Part shown: piece by piece, positions 21,754-32,446 of the stretch
Layout: each line of letters begins with the position of its first letter
Numbering within the stretch: the first letter of the stretch is position 1
DNA from: Conoideocrella luteorostrata
Lineage: Eukaryota; Ascomycota; Sordariomycetes; Hypocreales; Clavicipitaceae
NCBI GenBank assembly: GCA_032433595.1
Contig: JASWJB010000139.1
Coordinates: 1-64,000 of the forward strand
Direction: 5' to 3'
DNA length: 64,000 nt
Translations under genes and position numbers: made by a program
Notes under the pieces: generated by a model
The model's input: only the letters and a program-made list of their open reading frames with translations
Database searches by the model: none
Told to the model about the DNA's origin: nothing

Positions 21754-22398
21754 AGTGTAAGTGGGGTTCGCTACGTGCTATATGATGGATGGTCTAATAA
21801 ATTTGCACAGAGACATCAAGACAACCGGTTTTCTGTACTATTTTTGACTCCAACAACACTTTTCTACGCTGTCAGTTTGGCAGGTGGCTATGCTTGGGAT
21901 GCATAACGGCAATGCGACATGAACCGAGTAACTGGATGTGGTGCAAGAGATCAGTTTACTGATAGAAGAAACGGCGGCAATCATATTTGTTTCGAATGAC
22001 TTTTTGTCTTCATGTAGTGTCAAATAACATGAGCTGATAAAATCGTTGAATTAAACCGTGACTATGTTGACTTCTAGAAACGGACTGGAAACAGAAGTGA
22101 CGAGCAGGATGGCGGCGCGTCAGTTTGTGAAGGATGGCTCATTTGACTTCATCAAAATTCTCTTCAAATCACGTTCACACGTCATATATTCTCACAATCA
22201 ACCCCTGTCACTAGGTCATTAGCGCTTGTCGACCAGTCCGGAAAGGTTGTAGGGTATCGTATACTTGGCATCGGACCATGCATATATACATCGTGCCCGC
22301 TCAGGTCAACGCCATGAACAGAGACAAGAGGCACAACAGCGACCCAGCCAGGAACAAATTTGATACAAGATACAACTTTACCAGAATTTGCTTCCATG
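21754..22398. other. intergenic
   Basis: No supported gene. A minus-strand open frame at 22182-22475 (containing FVPGWVAVVPLVSVHGVDLS) overlaps the end of the MFS relic in another frame. It may be more of that decayed region, but it is not recognisable. Confidence 0.4.
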
Positions 22399-23050
22399 TC
22401 AAAATTTACTTCTCTTATGCAGGGTCTCTCGCGTCGGGCATGAAATGAACACACATGCCAATGCTGCTCCGTCAACGGGGAGATTGACGTAAAAGCACCA
22501 TCGCCAAGGGGTTTCTTGCGTCAATACACCGCAGATTATAGGCCCCACAACCATGACCGTGGTTTCCAATGCCCCCAAGAAGCTAGTCAGCATGGGCCGA
22601 ATTCGCAAAGGTACAAGAATTGCCGTCGCCGCATATGTGCCGCCCAGCAGACCCCAGATCCGATGCCACTGGCGGCTGGTCCGACAGTGAACATGGCCGA
22701 TGATGTAGTGGCGGCGGACGCAGCAGAGCCAATCAGGAATATAACAAGAGCAACGATGAATGACCATCGCACCGAGAAAATAGTGTAGACTTGTCCCCAC
22801 GCAATTGGGAGACACAAGCAGTCAGTCGATACGAGACGCTGTACCATCCCACGTCTGCGATGGTATGAAACCGTTCCGTGATAGCAGGAACGGCGACGCC
22901 CACTATGGAGAAGTCGAGGCCGCCGTAGATGACTGAGTCGAGTGCAATGATGGTGAGCCATAGTCTTGCGCCGGTGGGGAATGTCTGTTCGGTAGGTGCT
23001 TGTTCGTCGGCGTCTGTTTCTTTATTATTTTTCGAGGACGCCGTCCTTGT
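22399..23050 (-). pseudogene. truncated, frameshifted MFS drug:H+ antiporter (DHA2-type) relic
   Basis: Three successive minus-strand frames carry consecutive pieces of the N-terminal half of a 14-TM drug antiporter. The first (about 22985-22810) has LTIIALDSVIYGGLDFSIVG and AVPAITERFHTIADVGWYSV. The second (about 22810-22640) has WGQVYTIFSVRWSFIVALVI and FLIGSAASAATTSS. The third (about 22680-22399) has LLGGTYAATAILVPLRIRPM, VVGPIICGVLTQ and WRWCFYVNLPVDGA, matching the usual GPLLGG..WRWCFYINLPIG block. The changes of frame lie inside conserved helices rather than at intron-like sites, and everything after about helix 6 is missing. So this is a broken gene, possibly once an efflux pump for a nearby cluster. 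No repaired reading is offered. Confidence 0.75.
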
Positions 23051-23523
23051 CGTCTTCGGAAAGTAGTGGATGCGTGCTAGTCTGGCCTGGCGCTGATTTC
23101 CACCATGCGGATGAGATTGTAGAGGCACGGTTGGGAGTGGCTGCAGGAGTTTCTCAATTAGGCAGTTATATTTGAAGCTACTAACACTTACTATACGCCA
23201 CACACCATCGAAATATTGTTGAGACGAGCATAGCTCCTGTCAGGAAGATCATTGTGTTGGATAATAGGGATGCCGGAGATACTGGAGATTAGGGAGATAA
23301 TGCAGGTTAGGGAGTTAACGGAGATACGAAAGGAAGAAAGGTGCTATAAGTAGGAGGACTTCAAGGCATTTGAGGAAGGTTAGAATCAATCAATCTATTC
23401 ATTTGAATCCATCTATTTCTGCCGATTTCCACGGTTGCAAGTTGCTCCTACATGCTCATAAAGGCACATAACGCAACAAATATACCACCAATTAGTGCTC
23501 TCATCTGCTTTCGTACAGAGCAC
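23051..23523. other. intergenic
   Basis: Contains the former promoter side of the MFS relic and a purine-rich stretch at 23270-23345 (repeated GGAGAT/GGAGTT). No gene is seen. Confidence 0.45.
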
Positions 23524-25255
23524 CTAAATTGGATAGATGAAAAATGGGTTCTCCAGATCAGTCAAGTCCAACATCTGAATAGGGACTTCTCTTCTAGTCA
23601 ACTGTCCAGCCTCATCTAGCTGCTCAACATGCCCGAACTCGTGGCGTCTTCTCTCCTCCTCCGTCAGCCCCGACGCCCAGGCTTTGCGTGCCTTGTTTCG
23701 CTTGAGCAAAATGTGCCGAATGATGAGCAGTATCATTGGCGTGCCTATCCAACTTAATACAAGCTGGACGACCCATGCGCTATAGTAGCGTGGCGCGTCC
23801 TTCGGAGCCCATATCTGGGGGGCGAGGAGATTGCCGATGCTGTACGCAAGCATGAACATGACATTACGGGTGAGCTTTTTGGTGTAGCCTGCGGCAGAGG
23901 AGGTGGTCCAGCCCAAACCGATGATGTACGTGTTTGAAGTTGTGTGTCCAGCCAGGAGCAAGCATGCCAGCATTCCCAGCTTCTGGTTCCAATCCAGCGC
24001 AATCATGCCGATGCCTCCAGCAATTGCTGGAACACACCACACGAAGCTGTGAAAAGCTAGGTTTGAAGGCCATCGTCGAAGGGCAAGAGCTGCGGCAAGA
24101 CACGTCAGGACAGCGAAACCGCCACCCGCGGCTGCCACTAGTGTCGAGTCCAGGTTTGACATGCCAAGCGACGTTACGATTAGGTTTTGCTGCCCATAGC
24201 CTAGGTTATTTGCCAGCATCAAAGTAGCCGATTGAAGGCTGAACAGCCAGGAGACGGGATCGCGGAGAGTCTCCCGAATCTGCGCCTTCTTGAACTGCTT
24301 CTGCTCGATGGAGCTTTGACTTGATTCCTGCACTCGTCGAATGACGTGCACCTTCTCCTCCAGTGTCAGGAACTTTGCCTGGCCGGGATTGTCGGGATAC
24401 CGGAACCACACCACAACAGAGAGCAGGACCGACAAACCTCCCGTCGCGATCATGAACAACTTCCACGGAAGAACACTGCTGTTGGTCCACAGCATGCCGT
24501 ACGATATAAATGCGGCGACAACGGGAGCCATTGAGGCACTCACCCACACGACAGGCTGTAAGAAGGATTGCTCGCGCCGGTTGAAGAACATGCCAATCGT
24601 CATCTCCATGGCTGGCACAACAACAGATTCGCCGGCGCCGAGAACGACTCTGAGGACTACAAGGCCGGCGTAGGTCGTCGCAGCGCTGTGCAACAGAACC
24701 GTACTCCCCCAGATGAAAGTCAGTACCGCGACGAACTTGCCCAGCGGCAGTTTCTGCATGGCGTAATGAAGGGGCCATTGGGCAGCAAGATAGCCTGATG
24801 GAGAGTTATGGGTTAAAAAAAGATGATGCATTCCACACAGGTTTGAAGAACATGGAGGAAATGCTTACCAACATAAAAGAATGTATTCAGATTGTTGAAC
24901 TCGGCCTTGCTGATACCGGTTTCTTCAAAGAGACCCAAGATGGCAGCATATCCCAGCGTTGATTTGTCAACCTGGACAAGGAACTGTTAAATCGCCGATT
25001 GTAAAGTTCGGGGTAGGCGGAGGTGTAGCAACGTACAAATAAGAGTGTAGACATAATCGACAACAAGCTAATGATGTGCCAATAGCATTTCCTTACGATT
25101 AACTTTTCCTTTTCCGGTGTCAATGGGCCGAAGTCCCTGCCGTGTTGTTCAATGAGGCGAAGGGTGTCGTCGGCGTCTTTCTCGGCAACTACGGGCTCAA
25201 ATGTCTTTTCTTCTGTGGCATGCTGATGCTCATGTGGCGTTTGCTTCGCACCCAT
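23524..25255 (-). CDS. MFS transporter, allantoate permease (Dal5)/anion:cation symporter family
   Basis: Three exons, complement(23524-24794, 24869-24971, 25037-25255), encode 530 aa. Introns of 74 and 65 nt have GTAAGC..CAG and GTACGT..CAG borders, and joining them restores helix 1 and the family block VDKSTLGYAAILGLFEETGI. The N terminus is a charged cytosolic tail (LTPEKEKLIVRKCYWHI). Exon 3 begins GYLAAQWPLHYAMQKLPLGK and includes RVVLGAGESVVVPAMEMTIG, the conserved helix-4 region of fungal ACS transporters. About twelve helices are present, ending in a basic cytosolic tail. Relatives import allantoate, ureidosuccinate, nicotinate, pantothenate or biotin-type organic anions; the substrate is not determinable here. 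Three GATA-factor-type hexamers lie within 225 bp upstream, suggesting nitrogen-source control. Confidence 0.9.
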
Positions 25256-25303
25256 TGCGTTCGGCGACGTTTGACAGGCACCTCGCTCTGCTCTATACGT
25301 AAC

Positions 25304-25479
25304 TGATAATTACAGCGGAAATGCCAACGCGCAGCTAGATTGATATTCTACTCAAGGATATGTCGTGTCGACTGTCGATGAGCAGGTCTAAATACCAGAA
25401 GAGCGATAGCGAATGTGCAAATGCGGTTCTTGCTTGCTTGATGGTATCAATATGACTTATACCTGCTCTCTGGCTATCA
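25304..25479 (-). promoter_or_regulatory. cluster of GATA-factor-type sites upstream of the Dal5-like transporter
   Basis: HGATAR matches are TGATAA at 25304-25309, CGATAG at 25404-25409 and CTATCA (TGATAG on the minus strand) at 25474-25479, all within 225 bp upstream of the ATG at 25255. In fungi such clusters bind AreA/Nit2-type activators of nitrogen genes. The sites are short, so function is inferred. Confidence 0.4.
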
Positions 25480-26869
25480 CAACAGCAGTGGATCTCTTAC
25501 GGAGTACAGGACCAGCAGATGCAGCTGCGGCCCGAACAGTGCGGGGGACGGGATAGATGCCACTTAATCTGTAAGACAAAGCCTGGAAATCGCAAAGAAC
25601 GACAGGCATTATGTCATTTGTGCAACCTCATCCTTATCTATGTAGATGCTGCTGAGGCATTTTACGAATTTACCAGACTAATTGAGCCCAAAACAGGATA
25701 GAATCAACTATTTGTACGTACTCATTCATCCATCCGACATTTGTTCGACACGTTCTGTCAACCCTGGCTGGTCGATCACGGCGACCTCAACAGGCTCATC
25801 ATGTTATTAAAGTAGCATGTGAGCTTGTGTAAGCCAAAGGAGAAGCACCACGAAAGAAGCATCATGGATGATATCGCAGTCGTAAAACTTCCCATCCCTA
25901 CAGTCATTCCATAACTAGGAAAGCGCTCATCCGCCCATTTGAGTGACGAGTCTGGGGGAGGTTACCCCGGAATACATTCACCAGTGCAACACCGCATGTC
26001 CAAAATACAATGCGGTTTTGAATTGCGGCATTTACAGCCAAGATTTCGGATTCTATGTCCGGAATTGATCCGATCGGCACATCTCGTGTTACACAGCATC
26101 TCTTATCACGCAGTGTTTAGCCACTTATAGCAATCAGACGCGTAGAACTCCGGCACGCTATTATATATGCCGTCATATGAGGGGGCTGTGAGGTCCCCGG
26201 AAATGCAGCCGGGAAATCACACTTTCGGGTACTCCACACTGCGTCGTGATACACTACATTCGGGTAGCACCAGAGCAAGGTACGTGTCGGCCCGGAAGCA
26301 TTGTTCGGAGAGGCGTTTGCGAGAGATCTCTTGATACTTGGGTTGCACTGGCTGGGTCCTAACTAGCTTGCCAAGCCATTGGGCTCGCGGGGAAATATAT
26401 ACGGGGTACGATCAAGACAGCCGTGGGACAGTGGAGACGGGGGGAGAGAACTGGATAGGGCTTGGGGGCTGGTCGAAATGGGAAAACAACCGCTGTGCTT
26501 ACTCTTGATCGCTGTCGCATCTATGAGGATGCGACCGGGCTTCAAGCGCTGGCAGCGTGGAGTATCAGATCGGCCAAGAAATCAAGCGGCAGTTGAATTG
26601 TAACGACCCTCGGCCAGGTGCGGAGTTGAAAATCGCATACTATTTTTTAATCTGTGGAAAGCAACGCTCGAGAACAAGGAGTAAGAATTGATGGCTGTAC
26701 AACGCCGATCTGAGTCTGTCCTTGCTTGACGTTGTGTTACCTGGAAAGACATCCACCGTATAGCGCTTAGGTGGATCACTTTCATCAGCATGGCTGTCAA
26801 TTTACGGCGTAAACCTTGCAGGCTGGTCAATAAGTCCCTGTTGAAGCACCGCACTCGTGGCTCCCATCG
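25480..26869. other. intergenic
   Basis: No supported gene. A TACGGAGTA lies near 25499. Confidence 0.5.
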
Positions 26870-27182
26870 CGGATGTCTGTACGGAGTACGGAGTACTGTT
26901 TCGGAGATCTTATCGCGATACGCAACTGCCAACCCAGTCGATGAGTTCATAGAGCTGAACAACGGCATGCCGGTTGAGTCATTCTGGACTGCGATTGAGG
27001 ATGAACTCCCGCAGCCATTACAACCGGTGACTTGGCGAGCTTGGGTCGAGCTGGTGGCCAAGCAAGACATGGAGCAGCAGGCTGAAAGGCACCCATTGTG
27101 GCGTGTTCAACAGTTTTTAGGTGAATTGGGTATCGAAATGAATAATTGGTACTGGATTACTGTCGCGAATGCTCGGGTATAG
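26870..27182 (+). pseudogene. possible relic of the C-terminal end of an NRPS-like/PKS thioester-reductase domain
   Basis: The plus-strand frame contains GMPVESFWTAIEDELPQPLQ, PVTWRAWVELVAKQ and RHPLWRVQQFLGELG. This resembles the end of NAD-binding-4/thioester-reductase domains, where a 'W..ll..L......vs..eWl..l' pattern precedes a short helix. The stretch starts directly after a tandem TACGGAGTA copy (26880-26894), and upstream sequence is not homologous, so at most a fragment remains. The assignment is weak; chance resemblance is possible. Confidence 0.25.
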
Positions 27183-27612
27183 AGATTGCGGTCAAAATGA
27201 ATGTTAGATATTTGAAGAAAATGGGTGTGGTTGGAGGCAACTCGTCAAATTGGCATGAAGCAATTAGCAAGGTTACCATGCGCTCCAAAAAAAAAAAGAG
27301 GTTAAACAATAACTCGCTGTCTATAGTCTTCTTTATAGAATGTTTGCGATTGCGGCGTGTTTTTGGCCAAACATAATTGCAACGGTGACCCAGCAGCAAC
27401 TCTGCCAAAACCTCCTGGGCATATCTGTGGAGTCACGGTCGGCACTTGGCTCTAAAAAATGCAGATAGTATGTTAGCCACAGGTAACACATTCAAAGATT
27501 TGAAGTCGTAACCATACAAAGCGGTAGCGAAATCTCGCATTTGACTAGCATTACATACAGCGACAGCATGACGTTCAGCCAGCTATCGTCTATATCCCTT
27601 GCAAGCTCGGAC
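27183..27612. other. intergenic, between relic and regulator
   Basis: AT-rich with an A-tract at 27287-27297. Probably the 3' flank of the minus-strand regulator; nothing else is seen. Confidence 0.5.
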
Positions 27613-29258
27613 TCAAGACAAGACATCATGCGTGTAGCTTGCCACTCCAGCAAAATAGCCTGCCGATCGATGCCAAATACCTTCTAATGCGAAATGTCGC
27701 TTCGTTCCAATTTGTATTAACATGCAGGTTGCTGCGTTCCGATCATGTTCATCTACGCTCCATAACGCGGCCATTTTAAGCTGTGGCACCATCATGATTG
27801 GGCCAAGCTTACTTGAGGGTTCCGAATCCGAATTTGAACTAATAAAGTCACATGCACGGAAGATTTCTTGGGTGTGTATTTGCTGATGGTTTCTATCAGT
27901 TGCCATGGTAGGATGTGCCAGGGCGGATAGACCGGCGACAACTAGGCTGGCGGCGTGATAGAGGGATAGTAAAGCCGCTTCCGGCAGGCTGTTGAATAGG
28001 ATCTGAGGGTGCAAATTAGACCTCGACTCGTGAGTGTCTACTCTAGATGATGGCAGCATCGCGTCGCTTGAAAAATTTGTCATTAATGGTAGGAATTCCT
28101 TCTCCCATTTGTTCAACTTTGATGTTGTTTGGTGCAATAGCTGCTTCAAATGCGGCTCTAACGATGCTCTCCTCGTGTCATTCTGCAATAGCTTATTACC
28201 AACGGACAGGCAGGATTGGACGTTAATAAGAATAGTCACGATGAAATCAAATATGTTCGCGGGCTGCACTTCGAACGGGACAGTCATCCATTCTAAAGAG
28301 GAGAAGATGGATACCCGATCTTGTTGCATGGCCGCAATGAACTGAACGTAAGCCACAAAACCCGTCAGCGTGTTTTCTGTCATATAAGCGCGGTTTCCAA
28401 TTCACTGACCGATTGAAACCTCAAGTGAGTGAATACTTGATGCATGAAACCATCTGCACAGGCATCTGGTCCGAGTCCTTCAAGAATAGCTTCCGCCCCG
28501 CGAACATGTTTAATCCAGGCGCCTTCAGCTGTAAATCCCCATGTCTCAAAATGAATCATCATGACTGCTGCGCAGAGAGTGGATTTCATTCGCAGTGGAT
28601 TAGCTTGGGACAACACGCTGCGCAACATTTGTAGTGCTTGCGCATACCATCGGTACGCCTCGGCCTGTACAGACACATCGCAAGCCCAAGCGCCGTAGCT
28701 GAGCATAGTTGCTGAACGAATAGACGTCTTGGCTAGAGTGTTTCCCGGGGATGTCATGAAGTGCGGGAGTTCGTCCAACCAGGTTGTATTTGGAGGCAAT
28801 GGAGAACGCAGCCCAGCAAATCGACCAAACGACTCGATAAAGTGAGAAATGAAGAGCTGGTCAAAAGCCGAGGCTCTACAAGACTTCAGATCGGGGACTA
28901 GAGGGGCATGCACAAGTGTCCTGCTCTGCAGACCAAGACCATAACTTACAACGTCATCTCCTCCCTTTTCGACACATGTTGATGCTGAAGGCCAGACGGC
29001 TGTGGCAGCTGATGAGTCTCGCGACACTGTATGGACGAAGAAGGCCTCCTTTCGAGGCCCAGGGCACTGAACCCCCATGATAGTACATCTTTGACACTGC
29101 GGGAATGTTTGATCGCACTAAACGACGTTCTATTAGTCTCCATAAAGCGGAATGTGGTGCAGAGAATGAGCCAAGGTGTGCTCTCATAACCCGCTCACCT
29201 TTAGTTTCCTTCGTCGACAGGTGGCGCAACCTTTGCTCCTCCCCGCAACATTGACCAT
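27613..29258 (-). CDS. Zn(II)2Cys6 transcription factor with fungal-specific TF domain (PF11951 type)
   Basis: Three exons, complement(27613-28341, 28410-29117, 29199-29258), give 498 aa. The first 81-nt intron (GTGAGC..TTTAG, branch ACTAAT) interrupts the zinc cluster and the second 68-nt intron (GTCAGT..TTCAG, branch GCTGAC) the regulatory domain; all junctions are phase 0. The spliced N terminus has the six cysteines at 11, 14, 21, 28, 31 and 38 (GCATCRRRKLK, then CDQTFPQCQRCTIMGVQC), the binuclear zinc DNA-binding motif. The rest matches the fungal TF domain 2 layout: FDQLFISHFIESFGRFAG, AEAYRWYAQALQMLR, and after the splice FIAAMQQDRVSIFSSLEWMT. It is nuclear by function. It is transcribed divergently from the FAD monooxygenase, starting 430 bp away, and is the obvious candidate regulator of that gene. 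The 5' splice site GTCAGT is non-consensus but needed to restore the domain. Confidence 0.88.
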
Positions 29259-29687
29259 GGCGCTACTCTCGAGCTCGGGCCGGTCGTTGAGTGCATATCA
29301 CATGACCGGTAATTCAAATCATCAGTACTTATCTACGATGATAGCATGGAGAAGCCCCTTGCTCATGCGCGGCAGTTTTTGATCGTGGCCGGTTGCGACG
29401 TCGACTAGTTGCGTGGTTGATGCTTCGTAAACGCTTCGGGATGCGATGTACGAAGCGGAGGGGCACCAAAACCAACCCGTTTCCCGATGTAGCTAGCTTT
29501 GCGACTTAGTGTCAAGATCATGTCTACTACGGACGAGACCGCGCGTGTCGCCGATAATTTCGACAAGTCTTTTGAAGTATTAAATAGCCAGTGCGTTTCT
29601 TCATAGTTCCCAGAAAATCCAATTCAAGTGGCACCCCAGAGTCATCAGTTTCCAGATTTAAGCTATCAGACTCGCATGCTACTACAC
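29259..29687. promoter_or_regulatory. shared divergent promoter of regulator and monooxygenase
   Basis: A 429-bp region separates the two ATGs. It includes CGG-type half sites (for example CCGGCCACG-like sequence near 29388 and CGGGCCGGTCG at 29275-29285), the kind of triplet Zn2Cys6 proteins bind, but no spaced pair can be singled out by eye. Confidence 0.4.
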
Positions 29688-31055
29688 ATGGCCAAAAATA
29701 TCATCATCGTTGGTGCTGGTACCGGCGGCCTTGCATTGGGCCACGCACTGAGAAAATCCGGAGCCGACATTACTTTTCACATCTATGAGCGGTACCGCAC
29801 GCGTACAGATGGCCTCTTCGGCTACCGTGTGGGCATTTCTCCTGAAGGCTCTCGATGTCTAGCAGCTTGTCTCCCAGATGACCTCTTCCAGATATTTTCA
29901 AGGACCACCGCCACGCCTCCGGACTACTTCAATATTATTACCGAAAAATACCAGGAGCTTCTTAGCATTGGCGGTTTCAGCCAGGTTCCAGATGATGGCA
30001 TTGGTGCTGAACGATCTGTGAGCCGCATGACGTTGCGACAAGTCCTTCTTACAGGCTTGGAAGATGTCGTGCATTTTGATAAGCACTTTACGCATTACAA
30101 TTCCAACGACGACGGCACGGTTACTGCCTTCTTCAAAGATGGCACCAGTGTCACTGGTGACCTATTAGTGGGCGCTGAAGGCACCAATTCACCCACTCGG
30201 AAACAGTACCTCCCCAATGCGGTACTCAAAGACTCTGGACTCTATGGCATCACTGCAAAGGTTGAGCTCACCGAAGACACTAAACAATTGCTTCCATCTA
30301 AAGCACTGAGAGGTGTCACGATGATCAACGCCCCCCAAGGGGACAGCTGCATCATTCATGTGATGGAGTTTCCTTGGGACCGCGACGGGAAGCCAAAGCA
30401 CAATATCGGGACAAATGATGAGGAGCTCCTAAAAATCTGGCCTGGGGCAAATTTTGACAACTCTCGGGATTACATCTTGCTCGGTCTCGGTGCACACATG
30501 CAGTCACTGCCTGACAACATAATGTCACTCGATGGACCAACTCTGCACACATTTCTCAAGGAGCGCACATCAGCCTGGCATCCAAACATTTGCAAGCTCT
30601 TTGAGTTATCGGACCCTACCACATGTTTCCCCATAAACATCCGCACAACTGAACGACTGGAGCCATGGAAGAGCACAAACGTTACTCTCATCGGAGACTC
30701 CATTCATACCATGACACCTGGACTAGGTGTTGGCGCAAACACTGCATTGCTTGACGCCAAAATTCTTGCAAAGAATCTTGTCCTAGTAGCTCAAGGCCAT
30801 GGAGACATTGAATGCGCGGTTGCAGACTATGAGAAGCAGATGCATTCCTATGCTTGGGAGAGAGTTGAAAAGTCTCTTGAGAGATTTAATAAGGACGACG
30901 CTATATACAAACCGGGCATAAGGGGATCATTAGCTCTGATGATGATGCGCGGGGGTATGCGGGTTATAGATGCCATCCCTCCCTTGAAACGGAAGATGGC
31001 AGCTGAAATAAACAAGGAGAGGGGCAAGATTGATGCTCGTGCAAACGAGACGTAG
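29688..31055 (+). CDS. FAD-dependent monooxygenase (salicylate hydroxylase / PF01494-like)
   Basis: An intronless 455-aa protein from the ATG at 29688 (MAKNIIIVGAG), which puts the dinucleotide-binding strand at the N terminus as in the family. GAGTGG at residues 9-14 is the Rossmann GxGxxG. GDLLVGAEGTNSPTRK at about 157-172 is the DG-type motif contacting FAD and NAD(P)H. LIGDSIHTMTPGLGVGANTA at about 334-353 is the GD motif binding the FAD ribose and pyrophosphate. Length is normal. Such enzymes hydroxylate aromatic or polyketide-type substrates, either catabolically or in secondary-metabolite tailoring. No signal peptide; a hydrophobic patch near the end (SLALMMMRGGMRVIDAIP) may be a membrane-touching helix. 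Its divergent partner is a Zn2Cys6 regulator, and a transporter lies 2.4 kb beyond that regulator, suggesting a small metabolic cluster. Confidence 0.92.
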   Translation: MAKNIIIVGAGTGGLALGHALRKSGADITFHIYERYRTRTDGLFGYRVGISPEGSRCLAACLPDDLFQIFSRTTATPPDYFNIITEKYQELLSIGGFSQVPDDGIGAERSVSRMTLRQVLLTGLEDVVHFDKHFTHYNSNDDGTVTAFFKDGTSVTGDLLVGAEGTNSPTRKQYLPNAVLKDSGLYGITAKVELTEDTKQLLPSKALRGVTMINAPQGDSCIIHVMEFPWDRDGKPKHNIGTNDEELLKIWPGANFDNSRDYILLGLGAHMQSLPDNIMSLDGPTLHTFLKERTSAWHPNICKLFELSDPTTCFPINIRTTERLEPWKSTNVTLIGDSIHTMTPGLGVGANTALLDAKILAKNLVLVAQGHGDIECAVADYEKQMHSYAWERVEKSLERFNKDDAIYKPGIRGSLALMMMRGGMRVIDAIPPLKRKMAAEINKERGKIDARANET

Positions 31056-31882
31056 GCACCAATCTAAATTAGTTTTTTATGTCCTTATTTAAAGCTATAC
31101 TTCTATACGTAATGAATTTTATTCAAGTGTTTTCAAGAGTGTTTACTTTTAACAATTATAGAAAATTTACTTAGGTAAATATTTATGCTTAGTGCGTATG
31201 AAGTCTACGTTTGCAAGTAAGCCAGAGCTGGATTATGATGGCCTTGGGCAGATAGCAAGTGAAGATGAGGGTGGAAGGATGCGGGTATGAGGTGTGTGGG
31301 CGGGTGTAAGTGAGAATAGAGGGAGAGTTGAGACGGGACATAACGGCAACATTGCCGGCTAGCAACTGAATCATGCAAAACACAAGCCCGGCAGATCCAA
31401 CGTAGCGAACCCAGACGCTTTTCTATTGTTATTTTTTCCCCCCTTAGTTTTGTAACATGCTACAGACATATCCCTAATGCATGCACAGGGTAAAGTTCAA
31501 CGCGATTCGCCCTCTGCGGTGACAATATCTGCTGGCTTCTTTTTATCACCCAACTCCCTTATACATGAGCCGCCTGGGATAGAAAATATGCATAGGCGAC
31601 GCCTTATGAACGAGTCTCTTTCAACTTAATGTTAAAAGTTCGCTTCGGAAACCAGCTTCGACATCAGTAAACACCTTCTGGTAAGAAGCTGTTGCTGCTG
31701 GGCAGTGAGAATGATGTCACTTAAGAAAGAGCGAACGTCTTGCTAAGACTTCTCGGGTATAATTACAAGGATCAGTGTAGAGTAGATTCCAGGAACCTGT
31801 TGTGGGGGAATTCTAGTTATTTAAAAAGCACAACAGAGCCGAACCTCAAATAAACTGCTAAAGACCGAAGAATAAGAGCATA
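31056..31882. other. intergenic between convergent genes
   Basis: AT-rich 3' flank after the monooxygenase, then mixed sequence. No gene is supported. Confidence 0.55.
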
Positions 31883-32319
31883 CTAAGCCATAACCTCCAG
31901 ATTCTTTCTGGACTTCTGTCTGGCAACTAGCTTGTGGCAATTGCTGCAATGCCACTTTGTCGTCTCCCACCAATGCTCGCGGCCGGGAAGGGGCCACCAC
32001 ATGATATTCATAAACGTCATCATTCCATCGCTCCGTCCTTTCACGACGGTTTCAGCTTGTTTTTGACACCCAGGGCAGTGTATCCATTGGGCCATTGGCT
32101 GAAGTTTGTCGAGTGGCACTGTCGGTTTGCCACTGCGTGAACCTTGCGGCATGCTTGTCGAAGCTGGATCTATGGTAGAGAGATTCGTTTCATTGGGTGA
32201 CATAGACTGCTCGTGGGATAGCGAGTTGCTACCAGTTCTTTGTTAGCAAGCTCACAGAAGATAGTCCTGAATTGGGTTGTCGTCTCATACCGTTCTCGAC
32301 CAGGGATGTGCGAGTCCAT
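31883..32319 (-). CDS. LITAF-like zinc-ribbon membrane-associated protein
   Basis: Two exons, complement(31883-32228, 32291-32319), give 124 aa. The 62-nt intron has GTATGA..GGTAG borders and a perfect GCTAAC branch site 13 nt before its end. The LITAF-like domain covers about 57-112. A CPGC knuckle is at 61-64, followed by a Trp/Met-rich hydrophobic segment (MMTFMNIMWWPL, 79-90) that dips into membranes. The second knuckle is CSNC at 104-107, preceded by KWH and followed by HKLVA. The family places itself on the cytosolic face of endosomal or plasma membranes through this zinc-stabilised hydrophobic loop. The N-terminal half is Ser/Pro-rich and disordered. A TATA box is 120 bp upstream. Confidence 0.85.
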
Positions 32320-32438
32320 GATGGCTACGCGGAAGACTTATGGAAGCAATAATTTATAAAAGATGCGACTGAAGATTCTTTAAAATCGAGGCAGAGGAGG
32401 TTTTGGTTTTTCCATCTAGAGGTGGGAATAGCCGTTGG

Positions 32439-32446
32439 TATATATA
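32439..32446 (-). promoter_or_regulatory. TATA box of the LITAF-like gene
   Basis: The alternating TATATATA core, symmetric on both strands, is about 120 bp upstream of the first-exon ATG at 32319. It supports the two-exon model over a start inside exon 2. Confidence 0.4.

Noticed and set aside
28342..28409. Apparent frameshift splitting the Zn2Cys6 regulator into two ORFs
   Set aside because: The gap has GTCAGT..TTCAG borders and a CTGAC branch site. Removing it joins the domain in phase, so it is an intron rather than a mutation.
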